Shown: positions 10,801-22,985, counted from the stretch's first letter. The stretch: DNA of 64,000 bases from Prosapia bicincta (GCA_036971475.1 JBAIZL010000002.1:132310240-132374239); one strand, 5' to 3'. The notes: generated by a model from the letters alone, not told the origin. Translations and numbers: made by a program.

Positions 10801-12549
10801 TACAGTAGAACTTGGATAATTCTAACGTGTTTAATTCGTAATTGCCAATAATTCGAAGTTTTGGGCCATTCTTTTAAACTTTGTATGCTATCAATGTAAA
10901 CAAATTATGGATAATTTTAAGTTCAACGCCTTTAATTTGAAGTTATTTGTTTGGGCGTAGGGTCGAATTTTAGGGGCACTAGTGATCCAAGAATTCCCTC
11001 CGTTCAGATGAAGATAACGGGTTTTGGTGCGAGAGCTGTATCGCTCTGCTCAGTCATCAGTTTGATGTTATTGGTAAGAGAGTTTATTTTTTGATTTATC
11101 ATCCACAAGACTAGACGTTGCTTTATAAGGGATATGTATAAAGTCTCGATACTTACAGCATAAATAAAGACAGATACTGTCTATTGACCTTCTGTCAGAC
11201 GTCTATAAACATAGTAGATGGCTTCAGCAGTTTTTTTGTCAAATTGAGTGAGAAGCTCAATATAGCTTGGTGTCGGGCAGAAGTGTGAATATTTTTATTA
11301 TTAATGTATTCTTGTTTACATACAAAATGCACCACTATAGTGAAACACCCATAGTAAAAATTGTACCTATATACAAAATATAATGTTTAGGGGTTTATAA
11401 GTGAGAATATTTTTGTAGTTAAATACAACTAAATTGACACGAGAAATTAATTTGTACTCGCTAGTGTCCTTGGTGCTCATGTAATTAGATCTGCAATGGG
11501 TTAACTACTAATAATTATCAGTTTTATAAATCCATAAGTTTATTGCTTATTCAAATTATAATGTTTACCTTGGATCAGTGACACAATACCTGAAAACGCC
11601 TGGAACAGTTGTCATAGATAAAAAAGCTGGACTATTTTCAATGAAAGGGTACTTTCCAACTTTTATAATTCAAATCTTTAGTGAATTCAAATGCTTTCAC
11701 TGGTCCCTTCAGTTTCGAAATACTGTAACGATTACAAATATTTAATTAAAAAATAAATTATAATTAAAAAAAATTCAGTTGCTGTGACCACTGAATTCAG
11801 AATTAATCCAAACCCACTGGGTAGCTTGGAATACTAGTAATTTACAATATATTGGTAACCAACAGCTGCATCGATGTCAACAGTATTTTTAACAATCATC
11901 TGTCACTTTCAACATCAACTGTGTTCAAGGCCAAGTACCTGCTCTCTTGAAGTAGTAGACTTCATTGCATACAAAGTTGAGAGCTGCCATCAAGACAATC
12001 AACAGCTGTGATTAAGATCAACACTTGTCTTTATGACCAACATTTATCTTTCAGGCAAATAAGCGTCTGCATAGCCAACAGTAGTCTTTATGTTGAAGAA
12101 CTGTGGCTATGCAGTTATATAGGACAGTAATGATGATAAACCTACTGCCCAGATATCTCACACGGACTGCAAAAACCCTTTTAATATTGCCATAGTACGT
12201 TGAGCAAAACTCAACCTTAACACCTATGGACATACCATGGATCAAGAGTTAATAGAGCAACATTACATCTACATCTAGAATTGCATCTGCTATAAGGTAA
12301 TCTACAAGTTTTGTTTCTCAAATAATTTTATAGTACTGTATGTATGTATATATAGTAAATAACACAATAGTTATTCGTCCTTTTCAAAATTAGTGTAGTT
12401 TACTGCAGAGAATAATGAAATAGTTTTTAAGTTCAACGTTGTTAATTGTACTATCCTTCTGTATTTTCTGATAACCCTACCCTTATTTGCACTCCAGCTA
12501 TATCACGAATTCAAAGAATAAAGGTGATGAATTGGTGGGTTCTACTGTA
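10801..12549. mobile_element. pogo/Tigger-type element with TA target duplication
   Basis: The left end CAGTAGAACTTGGATAATTC follows TA. The right end is the complement of CAGTAGAACCCACCAATTC and is followed by TA (12548-12549). Both termini match in the first nine bases and again at AATTC, typical of pogo/Tigger (Tc1/mariner) elements. The 1.75-kb interior has no recognisable DDE transposase and holds the second minisatellite block. It is non-autonomous, and the TIR match is modest. Confidence 0.6.
11865..12110. repeat. degenerate ~22-bp minisatellite, block 2
   Basis: Recurring units look like GATCAACACTTGTCTTTATG, GACCAACATTTATCTTTCAG and GCCAACAGTAGTCTTTATG. Period and copy number are approximate. 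It lies inside the pogo-type element, while block 1 lies outside it. Confidence 0.5.
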
Positions 12550-12884
12550 TAAGTTTCATTTAAAATTAAATTGTCATCAAATGTTATATTCTTTGAATAA
12601 AACCATATTTGTAACATCAACTCTTGAACTTAGTAGCCATTGCATCAGAAAAAATCATTCTTGACCAAAATAATACTGAAATAATTTTGGCAGACTTGTA
12701 ATTCTCAATCTATAAATGAATAACACCGTTCTGTGCTCATGAGTTACCTCTATGTTTTATCTTTACCTGTTCCTTGTCTGGCAGATTTGTTACAAAATAA
12801 ATGTGTAAGAATTTTATTCAAAATTATACAAATAAGGAACACAAATAAGCATAAAAATGGCTAATAACTATTAATATCACTTTA
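12550..12884. other. no recognisable gene
   Basis: AT-rich sequence between the pogo-type element and PLE copy B, with no supportable feature. Confidence 0.5.
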
Positions 12885-13690
12885 ACAATAGTTTATGACT
12901 CCGAACTTTAAATTTTATACATTTGTGAAAACTTACTGAGACAGAACGTTTTCGAGCCCTATGTGGCGATCTTCATCCGTGTCTTCTGCTTGGAGATGTC
13001 GGGTCAAGCAGTGACGGTTTTAAAGGCAGGTTTTTGAGGTGTTGTGCATAAGTGTGTTGTGGGTTTCCTATAAATGTTGAAGCTGTGTTTTTGTGTGCGG
13101 CTTTTTGTTATAGTTAGGTAAAGGAAGTTTAGGGATCAGTTGGTTTCAATAAATGAGGTGAAGTGGAGTTTTGGGTGTATTTTATGAGTGTAGGTGAGGA
13201 GTTTTTTGCATTGTCGGGTGTTGCCTGTGTATAGTGTTATGATATCATCGACGTATCTGCGCCAGTAAATAATTTTGTGTGCGTGTGTATTGTTGTGAGT
13301 ATTTTGGTGCTTTCTATGTGTTGTAGGAAAATTTTGCTTGAGAGTATGTTGTGTATTTTGTTTAACATAATAGTTGAATAATCTTTTTCTTGTGTTAATT
13401 TTTAATGTTTATTATTTTATTTGTTGCCCAATTATTAGTGTCTGTTACCTTTTGTAGTGTGAGTTCATATCCGATAGTGTTAGCAAGATTTAGGTGAAGT
13501 TGGTGTAACCTATAATTCAGTATAACTTTGTTTTTGTATAAAGTCTTAATGCTTTGTTTAACGTAAATTATTTCCGCTTTTTGTTTAGTGATTGTAGACG
13601 TGTTATTGTTAATGTTTTTTTCACCTATGTGGTTGTAATGTTTTGAATTGGGCATTGTTTGTTGAATTGTATGTGGGCGTGTATTTTTCT
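12885..13690 (-). mobile_element. Penelope-like element, copy B (internally deleted)
   Basis: The minus strand from 13655 starts with an ~86-codon open frame containing YRLHQLHLNLANTIG, which resembles the N-terminal region of PLE proteins. It then jumps, after loss of most of the RT, to WRRYVDDIIT (catalytic YVDD, around 13245), FNIYRKPTT-like sequence and the 3' end. The GIY-YIG endonuclease is also mostly deleted. The 3' end keeps the hammerhead-like motif (12939-12984). Copies B and C lie in tandem on the same strand, C upstream of B. Confidence 0.8.
12939..12984 (-). ncRNA. hammerhead-like motif, PLE copy B
   Basis: Same layout as copy A: AGACA stem I, core, GATCGC arm, GAA, AACGTT, C, TGTCT. 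The core reads CGGATGA instead of CTGATGA, which changes an invariant U, and the second stem II strand is mutated. Probably inactive. Confidence 0.55.
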
Positions 13691-13734
13691 AACCTTTAAA
13701 ACCGTCTTCTATTCATTGACTGCAGAATGTCTTG

Positions 13735-14985
13735 CTGTGTTAAACTCTTGAATTTTGAAGTCCATTACATTCAGTGAATCTTAATTAATCACTTTAACAT
13801 TAATTTATGACCATCCAAACTTTAAATTTTGTAAATTTGTGAAAACTTACTGAGACAGAGCATTTTCGAACGCTATGTGGCGATCTTCATCAGTGACTTT
13901 TGCTTTAAGATGTCGGGTCAAGCGGTGACGGTTGGAATCCTGTTTTTTTTAAAATTTGCGGGCTATTTTATTTGTTGTTTTTTTATGTATGATAATGTGA
14001 TGTATTTGTTTTCCCTGTCTGTAGTGTTAATTTTAGTGTTCTTTTGTATATTGTGCCATAGTTTGTCTATTATTGTGGGGTTGTATCCATTTGTTTATGC
14101 TAAATATTTAATGGTGTCTAGTTTTTTGTTTATGTTTTCTGTGGTCATTGGAACTTCTTGAAGTCTATTGAGCATGGATCTGAAGGCAGCGTGTTTGCAT
14201 TAGATATGGTGGTTTGAGGTGTTGTGGATAAGTGTGTCTGTTGTGGGTTTCCTGTAAATGTTGAAGCTGTTTTTTTTGTGTGACTTTTTTTTAAGGTTGT
14301 AGACTTTCTGGTTGTGAGTAGAAGTTTGAGTAGTGTGTGGAACAGTTTTGTTTGGTGATGTTTTGGAGCATGTTTAGGATTTCGGTAACGTGGGTTTCTG
14401 GTATGTTGTTCTGTATTAATTGGGTCTCTAGGATGGTGAGAGTTTCGGATAATAGTATGTTGGTGTACATATTTGTTATGCCAAGTGTTAGTAGTGTTTA
14501 ATTGTGTGGTATGTTTATGTCTTTTATTTTATTTATGAGGTTTGTTCTAGTTTTTATGTGTTTCTGTGTTCAAGTTAATAGATTGTCAGATTATTTTGTC
14601 CATATATTTTTTTGTATTAGTATTCTTATTTCCATGTATTAGTTTATGTGCAGGGACATTTTGATAGTTGATGATGGCTCGGATGGGGACATTGGGTTTG
14701 TGAATTTTAGAGAGAGCACAGAGGGTAGAGGCTTTCGGGTGGATTTGTTTTAGGTGGTATTTCTTGTTTTTGCTGATAATGTATTTGGATGCATTAATTA
14801 GTTTTTTGATGGTTCTGTGATATTTCTCAGTTGGATCTATATGTAGTCGTATTATATTATCATTTATTATGTAATCATTGATTTTGTCATTTAGGCTTTT
14901 TGTATTAATAATTACTGAGGTGTTGCCTTTGTCTGCTGTGGTGAGTGTGATGATGTTTAGTTGAGCTTTTTGTTTTACTAATTTA
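13735..14985 (-). mobile_element. Penelope-like element, copy C
   Basis: Read on the minus strand from 14985, the RT begins with TTADKGNTSVIINTKSLNDK, then SKIHKPNVPIRAIINY, both characteristic of Penelope-type RT fingers/palm. After decayed sequence it reaches the connector region (near 14160-14280) and then the 3' end. The catalytic YVDD segment and most of the GIY-YIG are deleted. A 94-codon open stretch on the other strand is a shadow. The 3' terminus with hammerhead-like motif is at 13853-13898. The copy meets copy D head to head at about 14985. Confidence 0.8.
13853..13898 (-). ncRNA. hammerhead-like motif, PLE copy C
   Basis: CTGATGA, extra A, GATCGC with GCGTTC (one mismatch), GAA, AATGCT, C, TGTCT. 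The central palindrome is degraded (AATGCT for AACGTT) and stem I has one mismatch (AGTCA). Confidence 0.55.
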
Positions 14986-15975
14986 CTTCACCTCAGAGAT
15001 TGAAACCAACTGATCCCTAAACTTCCTCGACCTAACCATAACAAAAAGCCGCACACAAAAATACAGCTTCAACATTTACAGAAAACCCACAACGACAGAC
15101 ACACTTACCCACAACACATCATACCACCCTATCCAACACAAACATGCTGCCTTCATATCCATGCTCAATAGACTTAAAGAAGTTCCAATGACCACAGAAA
15201 ACATAAACAAAGAACTAGATACAATTAAATATTTAGCATACACAAATGGATACAACCCCACAATAATAGACAAACTATGGCACAATATACAAAAAAACAC
15301 TAAAATTAACACTACAGACAGGGAAAACAAATAGATCACATTACCATACATAAAAAAACAACAAATAAAAGAGTCCACAAATTAAAAAAAAAACAGGATA
15401 AAAACCTAATAACAAGTACCAATACAAAATGCAACACGACACCAACAACAAAGATAAACTACAGACACCAGGCGTATACAAACTAAACTGCGACAAATGC
15501 ATCAAATTCTATATTGGACAAACAGGTCGCAGCTTTAAATAAAGAATCGAGGAACACAAACAGAACACCAACTCAGCATTTTACAATCACACAAAAGAAA
15601 TAGGACACAAATACACAGACATTTACCATAACCTAGAAATCCTACACATCAAAAAAAAGGACCACATCTCAACACACTAGAACATTATGAAATTTACAGA
15701 TACACACAAACACAAAGTACAGACATATTAAACGAACAAACACAATACAAATCACACACACTCTTTGATACTATCGAAAACCTGCCTTTAAAACCGTCAC
15801 TGCTTGATCCGACATCTTCAAGCAGAAAACACTGATAAAGATCGCCACATAGCGATCGAAAACGTTCTGTCTCAGTAAATTTTCACAAATTTACAAAATT
15901 TAAAGTTCGGAGTCATAAACTAATGTTAAAATGATTAATTAAGATTCGCCAAACGTAATGGACTACAAAATTCAA
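14986..15975 (+). mobile_element. Penelope-like element, copy D
   Basis: The plus strand encodes, in broken frames, the RT connector (FNIYRKPTTTDT-like, near 15075), KEVPMTTENINKELDTIKYL (near 15180) and the GIY-YIG endonuclease: KLNCDKCIKFYIGQTGRS near 15490, followed by HKQNTNSAFYNHTKE. The 3' UTR with hammerhead-like motif lies at 15827-15872 and the shared terminal block ends near 15975. The RT catalytic part is absent (5' truncation). It is oriented opposite to copies B and C. A 100-codon minus frame here is a shadow. Confidence 0.85.
15827..15872 (+). ncRNA. hammerhead-like motif, PLE copy D
   Basis: Stem II GATCGC/GCGATC with loop CACATA is perfect, GAA and AACGTTC follow, and TGTCT is intact. 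The core reads CTGATAA, which changes the invariant G, and the 5' stem I arm is AAACA. Probably inactive. Confidence 0.55.
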
Positions 15976-16640
15976 GAACTACTAATATTTTGATATAAAA
16001 AATAAAAATTATCCATACACTTATAAAAGAATGAGATAACTATTGTACATAGAAAATACTATGATATAACATAAAAATGACTATTGGATGTAACTGTAGA
16101 TTTGCACAATATTCTGCTCCAAGATAAAAAATAGCTGTTTTACTAAAATATACAAGGTTGAGGATAAAAGTGTATGGAAAATGAGTTTTATTTTCTATAC
16201 AGAATGATTTTTTGAGTAATCCTTTGCTTGGGCATTCATTAATTCCAATGACTCACAATCCCAAGTAGTGGACATCTAAAAGGTTTTACATCTTATTGAG
16301 TATTATTATACAGAAGCAAATATTCTTTACTCTAGTGCTGTTGCTTACTTTCATGATATTTAAAAAATTGAGGGAATGTATAAGTGTTCATGAAAAGAAA
16401 GATTACCCATTTAATAAACAAACAGTCATTAACATCTAACTTAATTTAAATATGCTATGAACAACAATACTGAACCTAAACAAAATGACAGAGTTATAAC
16501 ATCTCCAATAAAAATTATAACATATAAAAAAGTACTGCTAAGAACGTTTTATTATTTTTTTTTGAAAGAATAATGAAATCAATTGATAAACTGACACTAC
16601 TCTTCCAATTGTATCAGTTTATCATGTATATATATATATA
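15976..16640. other. no recognisable gene
   Basis: AT-rich sequence with a short (TA) tract at about 16627-16642. No supportable feature. Confidence 0.5.
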
Positions 16641-16644
16641 TAAA

Positions 16645-18162
16645 TGGGAATTTGTTGACTAGATAGGGAACTAACAGACTTACCTAATGGTAATATTCCA
16701 TAACAGCAATAAATAAATAAACAAATATGGGTGTCTTGGAAATAAATAAATAAACACACTTAAAAACATATCATACTATTGAAATATTTTGATCATACAC
16801 TTTTTTGTGTTCTTTTGAAAAAAAAGCTTTTTTTTATTGAAAAAGATCATTGTATGATCGAAATATTTCAATAGTGTGATATGCTTTTAAGGGCCATCTC
16901 TAAATTGCATAACACAAAAATGGATAGTTTTTAATCCCCCCTACCCTCCGTAACAAACCGGTATCGGTAGTACCCCCCCCCCCCATAATAACGTAACGTT
17001 GTCTTTTCATCCTTCTTTACTGAGGTAAATGTTTTGAATGACTAATTTGTAGGCTAATATAGTACATCAAATGGACCAATAAATATTATAGTAATAATAT
17101 AATGAAAAATAACAATTAAAAAAAAATAATAAAACAGGAATAAGAAACAATGGTGTTAAATATGTGACCTCATGTGAACTGGAAAACAAACAGAAATCAT
17201 AAAATCAAAATAAACTTTAGGTTATGTATAAAGTCAAGACAATATTAATTTCAACATAAATTGAAAATACTGTATTGTTTTATTAAAATGTGACTTGAAT
17301 GAACTTAAACACATAGTGATTAACCCATTTGTAACATAGTCTAAAGACTACTCATCTTCCAATGGAGTAGTCATGAATGCCGACAGATAACACTGATACA
17401 GTGAGCTTAAGAAATAGATATGTATACATAATAAGCCTAATTTTAAAATAGATTAAACTCCACACATTGCTTACAAATACTACAAACTTCAAAAATTTAC
17501 AAACAATTTAGCTTTATGTCGTGTTCGGCCAGGGAACTCAGAAGTCCATCAGATTCGGTAATGTGCATTACGGTGCAATACAAATTTTGTACTTCTCATG
17601 ATGAGTCATAACCGAGTATGACCACGTTTTGGTGTACTTCTGAGTTCACTGCTTGAAAGATGTTGCCATCGAATTAAAAGGATATTATTTCGTTAAAAAC
17701 TGTTACTGATAAGTAACAACTGGCGCTTTAGCTGATACAGGAAGACCGTGGTACATGTCTGTACAGGCCGTCTGATTGTCGTTTCCCTCCAATAAAGCTC
17801 ACAAATAGGAAGTTTAATAGAGTACTTTAAATGCAAGTTTTTTTTGTAAATAGATATTATTTGAGTTTATTATTAATAATAGGTAGATTTTACTCACTCA
17901 AAAGTTTAAATGGGGCCGGTTTATTTACTAAATAGAAAGAGATTTTAACGTAGTCAAAACTAAAATTTTAAGTTGGGTAACGCTACTGCATACCCCTTCC
18001 TCCTTTCGTAACGATGTGTAACAGTAGACGTATCCTCTCAAAGTTACATAATTTAGGGATGGCCCCTTATGTGTGCCTATTTATTTATTTCCAAGAGATT
18101 GCAGTTTTGGACCATTACCACAAGGTAAGTCTGTTAGTCTCATATCTAGTTAAAAAATTCCT
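16645..18162. mobile_element. foldback palindrome split by a nested element
   Basis: The left arm starts GGGAATTTGTTGACTAGATA and the right arm ends with the complement near 18162. Both carry ACAGACTTACCT and GGAAATAAATAAATA. The palindrome centre is near 16820-16835, within GAAAAAAAAGCTTTTTTTATT. Each arm keeps GATCGAAATATTTCAATA, the same core as in the perfect palindrome at 24260-24582, but the CTGA part is lost. The right arm is interrupted by the TTAA element at 16891-18066. Confidence 0.7.
16887..18070. mobile_element. TTAA-targeting non-autonomous transposon (nested)
   Basis: The element runs from 16891 to 18066. Its left end is GGGCCATCTCTAAATTGCAT and its right end is the complement of GGGGCCATCCCTAAATTATG. 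It is flanked by TTAA (16887-16890) and TTAT (18067-18070). The intact opposite arm of the host palindrome shows the original site was a single TTAA, so the right copy has mutated. Subterminal GTAACG motifs recur at both ends. There is no transposase frame. TTAA choice fits piggyBac-like or a few other superfamilies. The TIR does not decide which. Confidence 0.75.
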
Positions 18163-19484
18163 AAATAACCTTTAACCTCTACTAGAACTAACCAATATAT
18201 ATATAAACACACACACACACACTCTATTTTCACAAAATAATATTTAAATAAAAAATATATTGTTTTGCAAAATACGAGTAGTGTGTTTAATTTTTATATA
18301 ATACTATTTGTTTTGTTTATATGGTAACCTTTATCTTTATAGATACATTAAATATGTATTTCTATGTAAAATACATTTAAAAAAATTATTTTAATTGTTT
18401 TCTGCTAACACATTCTACTAAAAAAAATATTTCCTTCACATAGACAATAATCATTCTACAACTTGTGCAAAATACAAAAATTGTATATTACAAACAAATT
18501 AAGAACTTTTTACGTACAACAGTCTATTAATCACCATGTCATGTGGTCGGCTTCTAAAGAAGAATCATCTAAAAATTTAAAAAAAGTTATATGACATTCA
18601 AATTCATATAAAACAATGAAAATAGTAGTTTAAAAATTGTGAACTTGGTTTATTGTCAAAAACATGTTAATAAAACAATGGTAGAGATGAATAACAAATT
18701 TATAAATGGAATAGGCAAAACAATTAATTTTTAAAAGTTTTTCCCATATTCACAGAATGAGGTATAAAATTCAAACCATGAAGAAATATTACCTGAAAAA
18801 GGAATAGGGTTCTAGATTCATAGAGAATCAAGGTGAAACTATTTGCCTTAAAATAATGTCTACTATAAAAATTACAAAACCTATGAATAATTTAAATTTC
18901 ATTTTTATTTGTTCCTGTTAAAACATGAATAATGCCATTTAGTGGTAACAGTAAGTGAAGTAGTCATAAAGGCAGTAGACTGATTTCTGGTCGACTGACA
19001 AACTTGCGTAGGAAATAAGGAGCTACCACTACATCCAGATGAAAAGTCTCTGATACTAACACACTTTTACCTCCTACTCCACAGATTGAAATATTTTATT
19101 GTTTATAACACTTTAAAACATGAAATCGGGAAAATTTATTCATTTAAACTGAAATATATCTTCTACAAACAACTTGCCGAAGATTTATTCAAATCTGTGA
19201 TGTTTCTTGAGAATATCACATTTGTCTCCTTTGATTAAACTATTAGCAGAAATATATATTATATAAATCTTAAAGATTCATTTATGAAATCTAACATACC
19301 ATAGATAAGAAAATTAATTCAAAAGTGCTACAATCCAGCGTATTTTCTCTGTAGGTTAAGTGATTATAATTTATACACAAATATGAAAATAGAAAGGATC
19401 AGTTCTGCTAACAAAATAAATATGAAATTCATTCCTAAAGACCAAAAGAACTTCATTTGAATAAATATGCAAAACATTCTACAT
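18163..19484. other. no recognisable gene
   Basis: AT-rich, with a short (TA)n-(CA)n tract at 18196-18222. No coding frame or repeat that I can support. Confidence 0.5.
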
Positions 19485-19486
19485 TC

Positions 19487-19785
19487 GAGTTGACTACTGT
19501 TTGTATGTATGTATGTATATATACATTGTCGTTACAATAGCGAGTTGACTACTGTATGTATGTATGTATCTATATATACATTGTCGTTACAATAGCGAGT
19601 TGACTACTGTATGTATGTATGTATCTATATATACATTGTCGTTACAATAGCGAGTTGACTACTGTATGTATGTATGTATCTATATATACATTGTCGTTAC
19701 AATAGTGAGTTGACTAGTGTATGTATGTATGTATCTATATATAAATTGTCGTTACAATAGCGAGTTGACTATTGTATGTATGGAT
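19487..19785. repeat. 55-bp tandem repeat, about five copies
   Basis: Units start GAGTTGACTACTGTATGTAT at 19487, 19542, 19597, 19652, 19707 and 19762 (last partial). Each unit ends CATTGTCGTTACAATAGC. Copies are nearly identical, so the array is young. Confidence 0.95.
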
Positions 19786-19790
19786 CGCTG

Positions 19791-19990
19791 GGAAAAAGTT
19801 CAGTGACAATGGGGATATTGGAGAATTTGTAAGAAAGTGGCTGAAAAAAGATAATTATATCTTTGATTCTGGTATAAAAAAAAACAATTCATTGTTGGGG
19901 CAAGCGTATTAATATTTTTGGAGATTAGGCTGAGAAAAAACTAAAATATCATTTTGTAAATGTAGACAGTTTTCCTTCTACATCTATTTT
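19791..19990 (+). pseudogene. mariner-type transposase C-terminal remnant
   Basis: The plus strand shows FSDNGDIGEFVRKWLKK, then FDSGIKK, and in another frame GKRINIFGD, a stop, and AEKKLKYH. The order F-S-D-N, W-L, G-I-K-K, GDYxEK is the usual C-terminal tail of mariner transposases. The Tyr of GDYxEK is replaced by a stop, with a frameshift before it. The catalytic DDD core is absent. The tail lies directly after the 55-bp repeat. Confidence 0.55.
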
Positions 19991-21190
19991 TGTCCAATTA
20001 TTGAATGGACATCTTATTTAATTTTGTATATGTTAGATTTAAAATTAATAGTTTCGATTACTTTTAATAAAACTCATGAATCCCTCCGCATTTTCATAAG
20101 GATATCCTAAATAGATCCACAACTTCAACATAAGCTTAGCCCTAATGGGCACGGTTTTGTATAAAGCCAGATGTACTCTAATCTTTTTTTTTAATATTAT
20201 GTTGACATTAAAATAAATAATAGCGATAGTAAGAAATCTTCGTGTCAATCTGTTCTCAATAGAAAAACTAAATATGTAAATTTTTCTAATCAAATGGTAA
20301 TTGTGTTTTTAAAAAACTATCTTTTACATTGAAATATAAAACATAGTTAAAATTCTAGTAGTCTGCAAAAAGTTATAAAAATATATTTGTATATGGGTAA
20401 TATAAGTCTGAAGTATTTTATCTGCAGCAACATTGGTAATCTCCTGTAAATTTACCTTCAATTTATATCCCTCTCCCTTAGGGAGAATTGAGCAGAATTT
20501 TGTAAAACGTGAACAGGAAAAGTCTTGACTAGTTATTGCAGAAACCTTTCTTGTGCAATGCCAAAGTAACAATTTTTCATGCAAGGGTTCCTGCTTGTTC
20601 CAAGTATGAAGAACGAATCATCATTGACATCACCATAAATGGGGAAAGAATTTTCAGTTAATTAAACTTAATTAAATTTACATTCAGATTAAAATTTTTT
20701 AAACATAATTGTGAAACTTTTATTATGTTATTAAAAATTGTCTTTTTTTCTTGTAGGTTAAACAGTTAAAAAAAAATTCTACTTATAAGAAATGTCGTCT
20801 TTAAATACCAGATTTGAACCATTATTCCTGTTTCATTCATGACAAAACATAGGTTATTCATTGAATAAGCATGACCCAAAATCCATTTTAAGATTAAAGG
20901 CTCTAAAAATAGACAAGGAAGAGCCTGTGTAAACCCTTTGTATTAAGAAATTGTAATAATAATAATATATTAATGAGCAGGATTTTTTAAGTAATAAACA
21001 CAGAATCTACAGGAGATTAGTGAGTTAAAGCTTCCAAAAAAATCTAACTTTAATAGTACAAATTCTGCATGGATTTTAAGTATTGAAAGAAAAATTTATT
21101 TTTGTAATCTTTTGATATACAATATTATTCTGTCCTTGTTTCCCTATAAGCTTATTGCTTACTTTGCAATGTAATGATTAAGGGACAATA
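19991..21190. other. no recognisable gene; two unexplained minus frames
   Basis: Minus-strand frames at 20045-20293 (82 codons) and 20324-20584 (86 codons) are open. The second contains FTKFCSILPKGEGYKLKVNL, which does not look like random AT-rich translation, but I recognise no family and find no clear splice sites. The remainder is AT-rich and featureless. Confidence 0.35.
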
Positions 21191-21205
21191 ACTACCAATT
21201 AATAA

Positions 21206-21213
21206 TCAAAACT

Positions 21214-21252
<39 letters not shown>

Positions 21253-21455
21253 TATGGTGATATGTTTTCTTGTAATATAGTTAATAAATTAAAATATTTC
21301 AAAAACAAGAATACTTTTTTTGCATATATTATTCAATAAATTATTGTTATTGCAATATATTGAATAATATATGCAGTAAAAGTATTCTTGTTTTTGAAAT
21401 ATTTTTAATTTATTAAATATATATATATAGCATATATATATATATAATACGCTGT
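21206..21455. mobile_element. short foldback between (TA) tracts
   Basis: AAATATTTCAAAAACAAGAA with TACTTTT on the left is inverted on the right as AAAAGTATTCTTGTTTTTGA and AATATTT. The centre near 21345 contains a short AATAATTTATTG-type inverted block. (TA) tracts border it at 21217-21248 and 21416-21447. The arms match the outer arms of the palindrome at 36029-36483, so this is an internally deleted relative that has lost the hammerhead-like motif. Confidence 0.65.
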
Positions 21456-21609
21456 TTTCTTGTATTCATTTATCACTTACACTATAATGTACTTGAACAA
21501 GAATCTTACTTGGTATATTTGCAAGTCAGCTCTTGAGAACTATTAATTACAGGCTCTCACTTGCAAGCTTATTTAAAGGCTGATGGCTTCTTGTAGTTGG
21601 AAGGTGTGT

Positions 21610-22985
21610 GAAAATTCCACTGTCACGTGGTATAACGGTACACTTCTATTATCATATTAAGAGAGGGACATGTTTTTCGTGGTTGATTTATTTTATTGGT
21701 TATGCTTCCTGTATTTTTCCTGTCTATATCAATGTGTCCCATTTTGTTGTTGTTTTTGGTTTATGTTTTGGTTGTTTTTATTTAGATAATATTTTTAATT
21801 TATCTATTGTTTTTTTTTCTTATTGTATCTACTTTTTGGGGGGCTATTTGACAAATTATTTATTTTTCAGTGGGATTTTTAGCATTTTATATAACAGTAA
21901 ATTGTAAGCAGCTTTATGATGGTTAGAGTGGTTAGGTATGGTGTTTATGTTTTGTTCAAGTTTCCTAAAAATTGAGTATTGAAGGTTATTTGTATTTCTT
22001 GCTATTGTTAGGTTTAAATAGTTTGTTTATTTCTTCTTCCATGGTGAGTTTTATGGTAGGGTGTATGTTGTTAATTTCTTTCTGGATTATATTTTATTTA
22101 TTGCTTAGTTTTGGGAGATGTACAATTCATTGTCGACAATCGTATCCAATGTCCATTGTTGTTGTGTGATTATTTCCTTAAGGATTTTGAGGTAAATTTC
22201 TGGTATTATATTTGAGATAGGTTATGTTATTGCTAAGCCTTCTATTTGTTTATATATTTCATTATTAAATGGGAAATAGTTTTGGTTTAGTATGTTATTT
22301 AAGCATTTTGTTATTTGGTTTGTATATTAGGGGCCAGTTTTAAGGTGAGTTAATTTGTTATTATTTGGATGGTTTTATTTATTGGTATATTAGAATACAT
22401 GATTGTGTTATCAAATGATATAAATTTAGTGTTTCTGTTTATTCGTTTTAGAATGTCAGATAAATAAATTAAGTTTTGTATGGTGAATTTATTTTCTTGT
22501 TTGAGTTCGTGTTTCGGGTTTTGGCAATTACATGAGATATTTTATAGGAGGGCTCATTTTAGAAATTTATTAGAGATCTTATGGAATTGTTGAGTTATGT
22601 ATTTTGATGAGAGCATTCATTTTAGGGCGATAAGATCTAAAGGGTCTTAGATTTTTTAGAGGGATAAGATTAGTTAAATAATAATGAGATAAATAATTAG
22701 ATAATGAGTGTTTTATCAGTGGGTGTTGTTTACTTGCAAATTTGTTTTTGTTTATTCTACATTTTATCTATTAGTATTTCGTTTATTTAATTTGTAGTTT
22801 GTGTAATTTTTGTTTAGGCTTCCAAGTTTGTTGTTTTTTTTTTGCTTACACCTATCTTTCAGTTATTTGGTTTAATTTCTTATTAAGTAGGTTTATTTAT
22901 TTAGTAGGTTTTTACAAATTTACAAAATTTAAAGTTAGGATGGTTATTAACTAATGTTAAAGTAATTATTTAATATTTATTGTTA
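21610..22985 (-). mobile_element. decayed Penelope-like element
   Basis: The minus strand carries, with many stops, IMYSNIPINKTIQIITN near 22390 (RT palm, expected FDVxNLYTNIP), then YKQIEGLAI…PISNIIPEIYLK near 22200-22260 (expected DGLAMGSPxSPxxAxI), and LTIARNTNNLQYSIFRK near 21975-22010 (connector). The catalytic YVDD segment is not found and is probably deleted. The last ~70 bp (22915-22985) resemble, in opposite orientation, the 3' terminal block of copies A-E. Long plus-strand frames here are shadows. It is an older copy from a clade related to but distinct from copies A-E. Confidence 0.7.

Noticed and set aside
13877..15378. 94- and 100-codon frames rich in Phe/Val/Leu that look like membrane proteins
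   Set aside because: They are antisense shadows of PLE reverse transcriptase connector sequence, and the real signal is on the other strand.
21608..22169. Hydrophobic plus-strand frames resembling transmembrane proteins
   Set aside because: Antisense of a decayed PLE. RT motifs are readable on the minus strand.
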